Of a stretch of DNA of 64,000 nt, positions 1 to 13,288 are shown in pieces. The stretch covers positions 1 to 64,000 of the forward strand of contig CAXKVF010000002.1 of the NCBI GenBank assembly GCA_964057225.1, in the 5' to 3' direction. The DNA comes from Auanema rhodensis (Eukaryota > Nematoda > Chromadorea > Rhabditida > Rhabditidae). The notes under the pieces are model-generated. The model was not told the DNA's origin and ran no database searches. It saw nothing but the letters and a program-made list of their open reading frames with translations. Position 1 is the stretch's first letter. The number at the start of each line of letters is the position of its first letter. The position numbers and the translations under genes are program-made.

Positions 1-1582
1 AACCAGACTTTCAATTTTACGTGAAGTGTCAGCTATACAAGCTAAGTGTCCGAGCTAAGTGCTCATAATTTGTAACTCGGTTTCTGTTAAAGATAGAAGC
101 ATTCTGTAAATTTTAATGAATTCCTCATGGTCATATTAGTCTAGAAACACTATCTTATTGTGTTTGGTGCTTGGTAACCAGGACTTTCAATTTTACGTGA
201 AGTGTCAGCTATACAAGCTAAGTGTCCGAGCTAAGTGCTCATGATTTGTAAACTCGGTTTCTGTTAAAGATAGAAGCATTCTGTAAATTTTAATGAATTC
301 CTCATGGTCATATTAGTCTAGAAACACTATCTTATTGTGTTTGGTGCTTGGTAACCAGGACTTTCAATTTTACGTGAAGTGTCAGCTATACCAGCTAAGT
401 GTCCGAGCTAAGTGCTCATAATTTGTAACTCGGTTTCTGTTAAAGATAGAAGCATTCTGTAAATTTTAATGAATTCCTCATGGTCATATTAGTCTAGAAA
501 CACTATCTTATTGTGTTTGGTGCTGGTAACCAGGACTTTCAATTTTACGTGAAGTGTCAGCTATACAAGCTAAGTGTCCGAGCTAAGTGCTCATAATTTG
601 TAACTCGGTTTCTGTTAAAGATAGAAGCATTCTGTAAATTTTAATGAATTCCTCATGGTCATATTAGTCTAGAAACACTATCTTATTGTGTTTGGTGCTT
701 GGTAACCAGGACTTTCAATTTTACGTGAAGTGTCAGCTATACAAGCTAAGTGTCCGAGCTAAGTGCTCATGATTTGTAACTCGGTTTCTGTTAAAGATAG
801 AAGCATTCTGTAAATTTTAATGAATTCCTCATGGTCATATTAGTCTAGAAACACTATCTTATTGTGTTTGGTGCTTGGTAACCAGGACTTTCAATTTTAC
901 GTGAAGTGTCAGCTATACCAGCTAAGTGTCCGAGCTAAGTGCTCATAATTTGTAACTCGGTTTCTGTTAAAGATAGAAGCATTCTGTAAATTTTAATGAA
1001 TTCCTCATGGTCATATTAGTCTAGAAACACTATCTTATTGTGTTTGGTGCTTGGTAACCAGGACTTTCAATTTTACGTGAAGTGTCAGCTATACAAGCTA
1101 AGTGTCCGAGCTAAGTGCTCATAATTTGTAACTCGGTTTCTGTTAAAGATAGAAGCATTCTGTAAATTTTAATGAATTCCTCATGGTCATATTAGTCTAG
1201 AAACACTATCTTATTGTGTTTGGTGCTTGGTAACCAGGACTTTCAATTTTACGTGAAGTGTCAGCTATACAAGCTAAGTGTCCGAGCTAAGTGCTCATGA
1301 TTTGTAACTCGGTTTCTGTTAAAGATAGAAGCATTCTGTAATTTTAATGAATTCCTCATGGTCATATTAGTCTAGAAACACTATCTTATTGTGTTTGGTG
1401 CTTGGTAACCAGGACTTTCAATTTTACGTGAAGTGTCAGCTATACCAGCTAAGTGTCCGAGCTAAGTGCTCATAATTTGTAACTCGGTTTCTGTTAAAGA
1501 TAGAAGCATTCTGTAAATTTTAATGAATTCCTCATGGTCATATTAGTCTAGAAACACTATCTTATTGTGTTTGGTGCTTGGT
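1..1582 (+). repeat. Array A trimeric higher-order repeat (three units)
   Basis: Two diagnostic sites define monomer types: x = ATACAAG with CATAATT, y = ATACAAG with CATGATT, z = ATACCAG with CATAATT, w = ATACCAG with CATGATT. Monomers 1-9 read x y z, x y z, x y z, which is a 528 bp three-monomer unit repeated three times. Monomers 10-14 (1583 to about 2461) are then five x-type copies in a row, one with a one-base deletion (CATATTTG near 2000), so the trimer order breaks there. Confidence 0.88.
40..65 (+). repeat. 13 bp internal direct repeat inside each array A monomer
   Basis: AGCTAAGTG occurs twice, at 40-48 and 53-61, with a 13 bp period (AGCTAAGTGTCCG followed by AGCTAAGTGCTCA). The same doublet is present in every array A monomer, lying between the diagnostic ACAAG/ACCAG site and the diagnostic CATAATT/CATGATT site. 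One copy near 11653 reads CTATGTG in the first half. It may be a relic of how the monomer grew, or a paired protein-binding site; the sequence alone does not decide. Confidence 0.85.
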
Positions 1583-4569
1583 AACCAGGACTTTCAATTT
1601 TACGTGAAGTGTCAGCTATACAAGCTAAGTGTCCGAGCTAAGTGCTCATAATTTGTAACTCGGTTTCTGTTAAAGATAGAAGCATTCTGTAAATTTTAAT
1701 GAATTCCTCATGGTCATATTAGTCTAGAAACACTATCTTATTGTGTTTGGTGCTTGGTAACCAGGACTTTCAATTTTACGTGAAGTGTCAGCTATACAAG
1801 CTAAGTGTCCGAGCTAAGTGCTCATAATTTGTAACTCGGTTTCTGTTAAAGATAGAAGCATTCTGTAAATTTTAATGAATTCCTCATGGTCATATTAGTC
1901 TAGAAACACTATCTTATTGTGTTTGGTGCTTGGTAACCAGGACTTTCAATTTTACGTGAAGTGTCAGCTATACAAGCTAAGTGTCCGAGCTAAGTGCTCA
2001 TATTTGTAACTCGGTTTCTGTTAAAGATAGAAGCATTCTGTAAATTTTAATGAATTCCTCATGGTCATATTAGTCTAGAAACACTATCTTATTGTGTTTG
2101 GTGCTTGGTAACCAGGACTTTCAATTTTACGTGAAGTGTCAGCTATACAAGCTAAGTGTCCGAGCTAAGTGCTCATAATTTGTAACTCGGTTTCTGTTAA
2201 AGATAGAAGCATTCTGTAAATTTTAATGAATTCCTCATGGTCATATTAGTCTAGAAACACTATCTTATTGTGTTTGGTGCTTGGTAACCAGGACTTTCAA
2301 TTTTACGTGAAGTGTCAGCTATACAAGCTAAGTGTCCGAGCTAAGTGCTCATAATTTGTAACTCGGTTTCTGTTAAAGATAGAAGCATTCTGTAAATTTT
2401 AATGAATTCCTCATGGTCATATTAGTCTAGAAACACTATCTTATTGTGTTTGGTGCTTGGTAACCAGGACTTTCAATTTTACGTGAAGTGTCAGCTATAC
2501 AAGCTAAGTGTCCGAGCTAAGTGCTCATGATTTGTAACTCGGTTTCTGTTAAAGATAGAAGCATTCTGTAAATTTTAATGAATTCCTCATGGTCATATTA
2601 GTCTAGAAACACTATCTTATTGTGTTTGGTGCTTGGTAACCAGGACTTTCAATTTTACGTGAAGTGTCAGCTATACCAGCTAAGTGTCCGAGCTAAGTGC
2701 TCATGATTTGTAACTCGGTTTCTGTTAAAGATAGAAGCATTCTGTAAATTTTAATGAATTCCTCATGGTCATATTAGTCTAGAAACACTATCTTATTGTG
2801 TTTGGTGCTTGGTAACCAGGACTTTCAATTTTACGTGAAGTGTCAGCTATACAAGCTAAGTGTCCGAGCTAAGTGCTCATAATTTGTAACTCGGTTTCTG
2901 TTAAAGATAGAAGCATTCTGTAAATTTTAATGAATTCCTCATGGTCATATTAGTCTAGAAACACTATCTTATTGTGTTTGGTGCTTGGTAACCAGGACTT
3001 TCAATTTTACGTGAAGTGTCAGCTATACAAGCTAAGTGTCCGAGCTAAGTGCTCATGATTTGTAACTCGGTTTCTGTTAAAGATAGAAGCATTCTGTAAA
3101 TTTTAATGAATTCCTCATGGTCATATTAGTCTAGAAACACTATCTTATTGTGTTTGGTGCTTGGTAACCAGGACTTTCAATTTTACGTGAAGTGTCAGCT
3201 ATACCAGCTAAGTGTCCGAGCTAAGTGCTCATATTTGTAACTCGGTTTCTGTTAAAGATAGAAGCATTCTGTAAATTTTAATGAATTCCTCATGGTCATA
3301 TTAGTCTAGAAACACTATCTTATTGTGTTTGGTGCTTGGTAACCAGGACTTTCAATTTTACGTGAAGTGTCAGCTATACAAGCTAAGTGTCCGAGCTAAG
3401 TGCTCATAATTTGTAACTCGGTTTCTGTTAAAGATAGAAGCATTCTGTAAATTTTAATGAATTCCTCATGGTCATATTAGTCTAGAAACACTATCTTATT
3501 GTGTTTGGTGCTTGGTAACCAGGACTTTCAATTTTACGTGAAGTGTCAGCTATACAAGCTAAGTGTCCGAGCTAAGTGCTCATGATTTGTAACTCGGTTT
3601 CTGTTAAAGATAGAAGCATTCTGTAAATTTTAATGAATTCCTCATGGTCATATTAGTCTAGAAACACTATCTTATTGTGTTTGGTGCTTGGTAACCAGGA
3701 CTTTCAATTTTACGTGAAGTGTCAGCTATACAGCTAAGTGTCCGAGCTAAGTGCTCATGATTTGTAACTCGGTTTCTGTTAAAGATAGAAGCATTCTGTA
3801 AATTTTAATGAATTCCTCATGGTCATATTAGTCTAGAAACACTATCTTATTGTGTTTGGTGCTTGGTAACCAGGACTTTCAATTTTACGTGAAGTGTCAG
3901 CTATACCAGCTAAGTGTCCGAGCTAAGTGCTCATAATTTGTAACTCGGTTTCTGTTAAAGATAGAAGCATTCTGTAAATTTTAATGAATTCCTCATGGTC
4001 ATATTAGTCTAGAAACACTATCTTATTGTGTTTGGTGCTTGGTAACCAGGACTTTCAATTTTACGTGAAGTGTCAGCTATACAAGCTAAGTGTCCGAGCT
4101 AAGTGCTCATATTTGTAACTCGGTTTCTGTTAAAGATAGAAGCATTCTGTAAATTTTAATGAATTCCTCATGGTCATATTAGTCTAGAAACACTATCTTA
4201 TTGTGTTTGGTGCTTGGTAACCAGGACTTTCAATTTTACGTGAAGTGTCAGCTATACAAGCTAAGTGTCCGAGCTAAGTGCTCATGATTTGTAACTCGGT
4301 TTCTGTTAAAGATAGAAGCATTCTGTAAATTTTAATGAATTCCTCATGGTCATATTAGTCTAGAAACACTATCTTATTGTGTTTGGTGCTTGGTAACCAG
4401 GACTTTCAATTTTACGTGAAGTGTCAGCTATACCAGCTAAGTGTCCGAGCTAAGTGCTCATAATTTGTAACTCGGTTTCTGTTAAGATAGAAGCATTCTG
4501 TAAATTTTAATGAATTCCTCATGGTCATATTAGTCTAGAAACACTATCTTATTGTGTTTGGTGCTTGGT

Positions 4570-7500
4570 AACCAGGACTTTCAATTTTACGTGAAGTGTC
4601 AGCTATACAAGCTAAGTGTCCGAGCTAAGTGCTCATAATTTGTAACTCGGTTTCTGTTAAAGATAGAAGCATTCTGTAAATTTTAATGAATTCCTCATGG
4701 TCATATTAGTCTAGAAACACTATCTTATTGTGTTTGGTGCTTGGTAACCAGGACTTTCAATTTTACGTGAAGTGTCAGCTATACAAGCTAAGTGTCCGAG
4801 CTAAGTGCTCATGATTTGTAACTCGGTTTCTGTTAAAGATAGAAGCATTCTGTAAATTTTAATGAATTCCTCATGGTCATATTAGTCTAGAAACACTATC
4901 TTATTGTGTTTGGTGCTTGGTAACCAGGACTTTCAATTTTACGTGAAGTGTCAGCTATACCAGCTAAGTGTCCGAGCTAAGTGCTCATGATTTGTAACTC
5001 GGTTTCTGTTAAAGATAGAAGCATTCTGTAAATTTTAATGAATTCCTCATGGTCATATTAGTCTAGAAACACTATCTTATTGTGTTTGGTGCTTGGTAAC
5101 CAGGACTTTCAATTTTACGTGAAGTGTCAGCTATACCAGCTAAGTGTCCGAGCTAAGTGCTCATAATTTGTAACTCGGTTTCTGTTAAAGATAGAAGCAT
5201 TCTGTAAATTTTAATGAATTCCTCATGGTCATATTAGTCTAGAAACACTATCTTATTGTGTTTGGTGCTTGGTAACCAGGACTTTCAATTTTACGTGAAG
5301 TGTCAGCTATACAAGCTAAGTGTCCGAGCTAAGTGCTCATAATTTGTAACTCGGTTTCTGTTAAAGATAGAAGCATTCTGTAAATTTTAATGAATTCCTC
5401 ATGGTCATATTAGTCTAGAAACACTATCTTATTGTGTTTGGTGCTTGGTAACCAGGACTTTCAATTTTACGTGAAGTGTCAGCTATACAAGCTAAGTGTC
5501 CGAGCTAAGTGCTCATGATTTGTAACTCGGTTTCTGTTAAAGATAGAAGCATTCTGTAAATTTTAATGAATTCCTCATGGTCATATTAGTCTAGAAACAC
5601 TATCTTATTGTGTTTGGTGCTTGGTAACCAGGACTTTCAATTTTACGTGAAGTGTCAGCTATACCAGCTAAGTGTCCGAGCTAAGTGCTCATAATTTGTA
5701 ACTCGGTTTCTGTTAAAGATAGAAGCATTCTGTAAATTTTAATGAATTCCTCATGGTCATATTAGTCTAGAAACACTATCTTATTGTGTTTGGTGCTTGG
5801 TAACCAGGACTTTCAATTTTACGTGAAGTGTCAGCTATACAAGCTAAGTGTCCGAGCTAAGTGCTCATAATTTGTAACTCGGTTTCTGTTAAAGATAGAA
5901 GCATTCTGTAAATTTTAATGAATTCCTCATGGTCATATTAGTCTAGAAACACTATCTTATTGTGTTTGGTGCTTGGTAACCAGGACTTTCAATTTTACGT
6001 GAAGTGTCAGCTATACAAGCTAAGTGTCCGAGCTAAGTGCTCATGATTTGTAACTCGGTTTCTGTTAAAGATAGAAGCATTCTGTAAATTTTAATGAATT
6101 CCTCATGGTCATATTAGTCTAGAAACACTATCTTATTGTGTTTGGTGCTTGGTAACCAGGACTTTCAATTTTACGTGAAGTGTCAGCTATACCAGCTAAG
6201 TGTCCGAGCTAAGTGCTCATAATTTGTAACTCGGTTTCTGTTAAAGATAGAAGCATTCTGTAAATTTTAATGAATTCCTCATGGTCATATTAGTCTAGAA
6301 ACACTATCTTATTGTGTTTGGTGCTTGGTAACCAGGACTTTCAATTTTACGTGAAGTGTCAGCTATACAAGCTAAGTGTCCGAGCTAAGTGCTCATAATT
6401 TGTAACTCGGTTTCTGTTAAAGATAGAAGCATTCTGTAAATTTTAATGAATTCCTCATGGTCATATTAGTCTAGAAACACTATCTTATTGTGTTTGGTGC
6501 TTGGTAACCAGGACTTTCAATTTTACGTGAAGTGTCAGCTATACAAGCTAAGTGTCCGAGCTAAGTGCTCATGATTTGTAACTCGGTTTCTGTTAAGATA
6601 GAAGCATTCTGTAAATTTTAATGAATTCCTCATGGTCATATTAGTCTAGAAACACTATCTTATTGTGTTTGGTGCTTGGTAACCAGGACTTTCAATTTTA
6701 CGTGAAGTGTCAGCTATACCAGCTAAGTGTCCGAGCTAAGTGCTCATGATTTGTAACTCGGTTTCTGTTAAAGATAGAAGCATTCTGTAAATTTTAATGA
6801 ATTCCTCATGGTCATATTAGTCTAGAAACACTATCTTATTGTGTTTGGTGCTTGGTAACCAGGACTTTCAATTTTACGTGAAGTGTCAGCTATACCAGCT
6901 AAGTGTCCGAGCTAAGTGCTCATAATTTGTAACTCGGTTTCTGTTAAAGATAGAAGCATTCTGTAAATTTTAATGAATTCCTCATGGTCATATTAGTCTA
7001 GAAACACTATCTTATTGTGTTTGGTGCTTGGTAACCAGGACTTTCAATTTTACGTGAAGTGTCAGCTATACAAGCTAAGTGTCCGAGCTAAGTGCTCATA
7101 ATTTGTAACTCGGTTTCTGTTAAAGATAGAAGCATTCTGTAAATTTTAATGAATTCCTCATGGTCATATTAGTCTAGAAACACTATCTTATTGTGTTTGG
7201 TGCTTGGTAACCAGGACTTTCAATTTTACGTGAAGTGTCAGCTATACAAGCTAAGTGTCCGAGCTAAGTGCTCATGATTTGTAACTCGGTTTCTGTTAAA
7301 GATAGAAGCATTCTGTAAATTTTAATGAATTCCTCATGGTCATATTAGTCTAGAAACACTATCTTATTGTGTTTGGTGCTTGGTAACCAGGACTTTCAAT
7401 TTTACGTGAAGTGTCAGCTATACCAGCTAAGTGTCCGAGCTAAGTGCTCATAATTTGTAACTCGGTTTCTGTTAAAGATAGAAGCATTCTGTAAATTTTA

Positions 7501-8792
7501 ATGAATTCCTCATGGTCATATTAGTCTAGAAACACTATCTTATTGTGTTTGGTGCTTGGTAACCAGGACTTTCAATTTTACGTGAAGTGTCAGCTATACA
7601 AGCTAAGTGTCCGAGCTAAGTGCTCATAATTTGTAACTCGGTTTCTGTTAAAGATAGAAGCATTCTGTAAATTTTAATGAATTCCTCATGGTCATATTAG
7701 TCTAGAAACACTATCTTATTGTGTTTGGTGCTTGGTAACCAGGACTTTCAATTTTACGTGAAGTGTCAGCTATACAAGCTAAGTGTCCGAGCTAAGTGCT
7801 CATGATTTGTAACTCGGTTTCTGTTAAAGATAGAAGCATTCTGTAAATTTTAATGAATTCCTCATGGTCATATTAGTCTAGAAACACTATCTTATTGTGT
7901 TTGGTGCTTGGTAACCAGGACTTTCAATTTTACGTGAAGTGTCAGCTATACCAGCTAAGTGTCCGAGCTAAGTGCTCATGATTTGTAACTCGGTTTCTGT
8001 TAAAGATAGAAGCATTCTGTAAATTTTAATGAATTCCTCATGGTCATATTAGTCTAGAAACACTATCTTATTGTGTTTGGTGCTTGGTAACCAGGACTTT
8101 CAATTTTACGTGAAGTGTCAGCTATACCAGCTAAGTGTCCGAGCTAAGTGCTCATAATTTGTAACTCGGTTTCTGTTAAAGATAGAAGCATTCTGTAAAT
8201 TTTAATGAATTCCTCATGGTCATATTAGTCTAGAAACACTATCTTATTGTGTTTGGTGCTTGGTAACCAGGACTTTCAATTTTACGTGAAGTGTCAGCTA
8301 TACAAGCTAAGTGTCCGAGCTAAGTGCTCATAATTTGTAACTCGGTTTCTGTTAAAGATAGAAGCATTCTGTAAATTTTAATGAATTCCTCATGGTCATA
8401 TTAGTCTAGAAACACTATCTTATTGTGTTTGGTGCTTGGTAACCAGGACTTTCAATTTTACGTGAAGTGTCAGCTATACAAGCTAAGTGTCCGAGCTAAG
8501 TGCTCATGATTTGTAACTCGGTTTCTGTTAAAGATAGAAGCATTCTGTAAATTTTAATGAATTCCTCATGGTCATATTAGTCTAGAAACACTATCTTATT
8601 GTGTTTGGTGCTTGGTAACCAGGACTTTCAATTTTACGTGAAGTGTCAGCTATACCAGCTAAGTGTCCGAGCTAAGTGCTCATAATTTGTAACTCGGTTT
8701 CTGTTAAAGATAGAAGCATTCTGTAAATTTTAATGAATTCCTCATGGTCATATTAGTCTAGAAACACTATCTTATTGTGTTTGGTGCTTGGT
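4570..8792 (+). repeat. Array A seven-monomer higher-order repeat (x y w z x y z)
   Basis: Using the same four monomer types, monomers 27-33 (4570-5801) read x y w z x y z. Monomers 34-36 (5802-6329) are one extra x y z. Monomers 37-43 (6330-7560) and 44-50 (7561-8792) again read x y w z x y z. The unit is 1232 bp, or 1231 bp where a one-base deletion sits near 6594. The tetramer x y w z is the x y z trimer with one added monomer. Further right (about 9850-11700) tetramers of the form x y w z predominate, with runs of z near 10200 and 12170-12660. Confidence 0.85.
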
Positions 8793-11700
8793 AACCAGGA
8801 CTTTCAATTTTACGTGAAGTGTCAGCTATACAAGCTAAGTGTCCGAGCTAAGTGCTCATAATTTGTAACTCGGTTTCTGTTAAAGATAGAAGCATTCTGT
8901 AAATTTTAATGAATTCCTCATGGTCATATTAGTCTAGAAACACTATCTTATTGTGTTTGGTGCTTGGTAACCAGGACTTTCAATTTTACGTGAAGTGTCA
9001 GCTATACAAGCTAAGTGTCCGAGCTAAGTGCTCATGATTTGTAACTCGGTTTCTGTTAAAGATAGAAGCATTCTGTAAATTTTAATGAATTCCTCATGGT
9101 CATATTAGTCTAGAAACACTATCTTATTGTGTTTGGTGCTTGGTAACCAGGACTTTCAATTTTACGTGAAGTGTCAGCTATACCAGCTAAGTGTCCGAGC
9201 TAAGTGCTCATAATTTGTAACTCGGTTTCTGTTAAAGATAGAAGCATTCTGTAAATTTTAATGAATTCCTCATGGTCATATTAGTCTAGAAACACTATCT
9301 TATTGTGTTTGGTGCTTGGTAACCAGGACTTTCAATTTTACGTGAAGTGTCAGCTATACAAGCTAAGTGTCCGAGCTAAGTGCTCATGATTTGTAACTCG
9401 GTTTCTGTTAAAGATAGAAGCATTCTGTAAATTTAAATGAGTTCCTCATGGTCATATTAGTCTAGAAACACTATCTTATTGTGTTTGGTGCTTGGTAACC
9501 AGGACTTTCAATTTTACGTGAAGTGTCAGCTATACAAGCTAAGTGTCCGAGCTAAGTGCTCATAATTTGTAACTCGGTTTCTGTTAAAGATAGAAGCATT
9601 CTGTAAATTTTAATGAATTCCTCATGGTCATATTAGTCTAGAAACACTATCTTATTGTGTTTGGTGCTTGGTAACCAGGACTTTCAATTTTACGTGAAGT
9701 GTCAGCTATACAAGCTAAGTGTCCGAGCTAAGTGCTCATGATTTGTAACTCGGTTTCTGTTAAAGATAGAAGCATTCTGTAAATTTTAATGAATTCCTCA
9801 TGGTCATATTAGTCTAGAAACACTATCTTATTGTGTTTGGTGCTTGGTAACCAGGACTTTCAATTTTACGTGAAGTGTCAGCTATACCAGCTAAGTGTCC
9901 GAGCTAAGTGCTCATGATTTGTAACTCGGTTTCTGTTAAAGATAGAAGCATTCTGTAAATTTAAATGAATTCCTCATGGTCATATTAGTCTAGAAACACT
10001 ATCTTATTGTGTTTGGTGCTTGGTAACCAGGACTTTCAATTTTACGTGAAGTGTCAGCTATACCAGCTAAGTGTCCGAGCTAAGTGCTCATAATTTGTAA
10101 CTCGGTTTCTGTTAAAGATAGAAGCATTCTGTAAATTTTAATGAATTCCTCATGGTCATATTAGTCTAGAAACACTATCTTATTGTGTTTGGTGCTTGGT
10201 AACCAGGACTTTCAATTTTACGTGAAGTGTCAGCTATACCAGCTAAGTGTCCGAGCTAAGTGCTCATAATTTGTAACTCGGTTTCTGTTAAAGATAGAAG
10301 CATTCTGTAAATTTTAATGAATTCCTCATGGTCATATTAGTCTAGAAACACTATCTTATTGTGTTTGGTGCTTGGTAACCAGGACTTTCAATTTTACGTG
10401 AAGTGTCAGCTATACAAGCTAAGTGTCCGAGCTAAGTGCTCATAATTTGTAACTCGGTTTCTGTTAAAGATAGAAGCATTCTGTAAATTTTAATGAATTC
10501 CTCATGGTCATATTAGTCTAGAAACACTATCTTATTGTGTTTGGTGCTTGGTAACCAGGACTTTCAATTTTACGTGAAGTGTCAGCTATACAAGCTAAGT
10601 GTCCGAGCTAAGTGCTCATGATTTGTAACTCGGTTTCTGTTAAAGATAGAAGCATTCTGTAAATTTTAATGAATTCCTCATGGTCATATTAGTCTAGAAA
10701 CACTATCTTATTGTGTTTGGTGCTTGGTAACCAGGACTTTCAATTTTACGTGAAGTGTCAGCTATACCAGCTAAGTGTCCGAGCTAAGTGCTCATGATTT
10801 GTAACTCGGTTTCTGTTAAAGATAGAAGCATTCTGTAAATTTTAATGAATTCCTCATGGTCATATTAGTCTAGAAACACTATCTTATTGTGTTTGGTGCT
10901 TGGTAACCAGGACTTTCAATTTTACGTGAAGTGTCAGCTATACCAGCTAAGTGTCCGAGCTAAGTGCTCATAATTTGTAACTCGGTTTCTGTTAAAGATA
11001 GAAGCATTCTGTAAATTTTAATGAATTCCTCATGGTCATATTAGTCTAGAAACACTATCTTATTGTGTTTGGTGCTTGGTAACCAGGACTTTCAATTTTA
11101 CGTGAAGTGTCAGCTATACAAGCTAAGTGTCCGAGCTAAGTGCTCATAATTTGTAACTCGGTTTCTGTTAAAGATAGAAGCATTTTGTAAATTTTAATGA
11201 ATTCCTCATGGTCATATTAGTCTAGAAACACTATCTTATTGTGTTTGGTGCTTGGTAACCAGGACTTTCAATTTTACGTGAAGTGTCAGCTATACAAGCT
11301 AAGTGTCCGAGCTAAGTGCTCATGATTTGTAACTCGGTTTCTGTTAAAGATAGAAGCATTCTGTAAATTTTAATGAATTCCTCATGGTCATATTAGTCTA
11401 GAAACACTATCTTATTGTGTTTGGTGCTTGGTAACCAGGACTTTCAATTTTACGTGAAGTGTCAGCTATACCAGCTAAGTGTCCGAGCTAAGTGCTCATG
11501 ATTTGTAACTCGGTTTCTGTTAAAGATAGAAGCATTCTGTAAATTTTAATGAATTCCTCATGGTCATATTAGTCTAGAAACACTATCTTATTGTGTTTGG
11601 TGCTTGGTAACCAGGACTTTCAATTTTACGTGAAGTGTCAGCTATACCAGCTATGTGTCCGAGCTAAGTGCTCATAATTTGTAACTCGGTTTCTGTTAAA

Positions 11701-12940
11701 GATAGAAGCATTCTGTAAATTTTAATGAATTCCTCATGGTCATATTAGTCTAGAAACACTATCTTATTGTGTTTGGTGCTTGGTAACCAGGACTTTCAAT
11801 TTTACGTGAAGTGTCAGCTATACAAGCTAAGTGTCCGAGCTAAGTGCTCATAATTTGTAACTCGGTTTCTGTTAAAGATAGAAGCATTCTGTAAATTTTA
11901 ATGAATTCCTCATGGTCATATTAGTCTAGAAACACTATCTTATTGTGTTTGGTGCTTGGTAACCAGGACTTTCAATTTTACGTGAAGTGTCAGCTATACA
12001 AGCTAAGTGTCCGAGCTAAGTGCTCATGATTTGTAACTCGGTTTCTGTTAAAGATAGAAGCATTCTGTAAATTTTAATGAATTCCTCATGGTCATATTAG
12101 TCTAGAAACACTATCTTATTGTGTTTGGTGCTTGGTAACCAGGACTTTCAATTTTACGTGAAGTGTCAGCTATACCAGCTAAGTGTCCGAGCTAAGTGCT
12201 CATAATTTGTAACTCGGTTTCTGTTAAAGATAGAAGCATTCTGTAAATTTAAATGAATTCCTCATGGTCATATTAGTCTAGAAACACTATCTTATTGTGT
12301 TTGGTGCTTGGTAACCAGGACTTTCAATTTTACGTGAAGTGTCAGCTATACCAGCTAAGTGTCCGAGCTAAGTGCTCATAATTTGTAACTCGGTTTCTGT
12401 TAAAGATAGAAGCATTCTGTAAATTTTAATGAATTCCTCATGGTCATATTAGTCTAGAAACACTATCTTATTGTGTTTGGTGCTTGGTAACCAGGACTTT
12501 CAATTTTACGTGAAGTGTCAGCTATACCAGCTAAGTGTCCGAGCTAAGTGCTCATAATTTGTAACTCGGTTTCTGTTAAAGATAGAAGCATTCTGTAAAT
12601 TTTAATGAATTCCTCATGGTCATATTAGTCTAGAAACACTATCTTATTGTGTTTGGTGCTTGGTAACCAGGACTTTCAATTTTACGTGAAGTGTCAGCTA
12701 TACAAGCTAAGTGTCCGAGCTAAGTGCTCATAATTTGTAACTCGGTTTCTGTTAAAGATAGAAGCATTCTGTAAATTTTAATGAATTCCTCATGGTCATA
12801 TTAGTCTAGAAACACTATCTTATTGTGTTTGGTGCTTGGTAACCAGGACTTTCAATTTTACGTGAAGTGTCAGCTATACAAGCTAAGTGTCCGAGCTAAG
12901 TGCTCATGATTTGTAACTCGGTTTCTGTTAAAGATAGAAG

Positions 12941-12945
12941 CAAGT
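12941..12945. other. Junction between satellite array A and satellite array B
   Basis: Array A runs in register to ...ATAGAAGCA, ending at 12942, where the next bases of the monomer should be TTCTG. Array B begins at 12942/12943 with AGTTCTAATA, the middle of its monomer just before the poly(T) tract. The two match with at most one shared base (A at 12942). There is no transposon, spacer, target-site duplication or degenerate transition zone. The first array B piece is partial; its next full landmark (GTACAACACA) is at 13011. The join looks like end joining or non-homologous exchange between two satellites (inference). Confidence 0.93.
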
Positions 12946-13288
12946 TCTAATATTTTTTTTTTCATATTTTCTTAAAGAATATACAAAACCTTAGTATCTT
13001 CACTTGAAATGTACAACACAGTTTGAAATCGCAATATATTGTATCGAGGAAAAACTCAAGGAAGATGCATATTTATCGTCTGTATTGCACATTTCAACAC
13101 CGTGATATGAAGTTGTAATACTGTTTTTTTCATATTTTCTTAAAGAATATACAAAACCTAAATATGTTCCCTTGAAATGTACAACACAATTAGAAATCGC
13201 AATATATTGTATCGAGGAAAAACTCAAGGAAGATGCATATTTATCGTCTGTATTGCACATTTCAACACCGTGGAATGAAGTTGTAATA

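Larger units (their letters stand above)
1..12942 (+). repeat. Satellite array A: 176 bp monomer, 73 full copies plus a partial one
   Basis: Taking the phase AACCAGGACTTTCAATT, monomer starts fall at 1, 176, 353, 528, 704, 880, 1056, 1232, 1408 and so on to 12841. Seventy-three copies of 176 bp would give 12848 bp; the observed 12840 bp is explained exactly by nine single-base deletions and one single-base insertion (for example the missing G near 6, extra A near 250, missing T near 524, and TTAAGATAG near 4484 and 6594). Copies are otherwise nearly identical, all in one orientation, about 35% G+C. Each carries a GAATTC, a TCTAGA and a GGTAACC site, with rare losses. No open frame of note exists because 176 is not a multiple of three. 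No similarity to array B was seen. The size and homogeneity are those of centromeric or heterochromatic satellites (inference); the family was not recognised. The array continues left of the window. Confidence 0.98.

Noticed and set aside
40-65. Promoter, tRNA or small RNA gene inside the array A monomer
   Set aside because: The 13 bp doublet AGCTAAGTG has no cloverleaf, A/B box pair or other RNA-gene signature that I can support.
1-12942. CENP-B box in array A, or relationship to human alpha satellite
   Set aside because: No TTCG....A..CGGG pattern was found in either monomer on either strand, and neither consensus resembles the 171 bp alpha satellite by eye.
12920-12960. Transposon insertion or target-site duplication at the A/B junction
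   Set aside because: The two satellites join directly with no extra bases, and no duplication of flanking sequence is visible.
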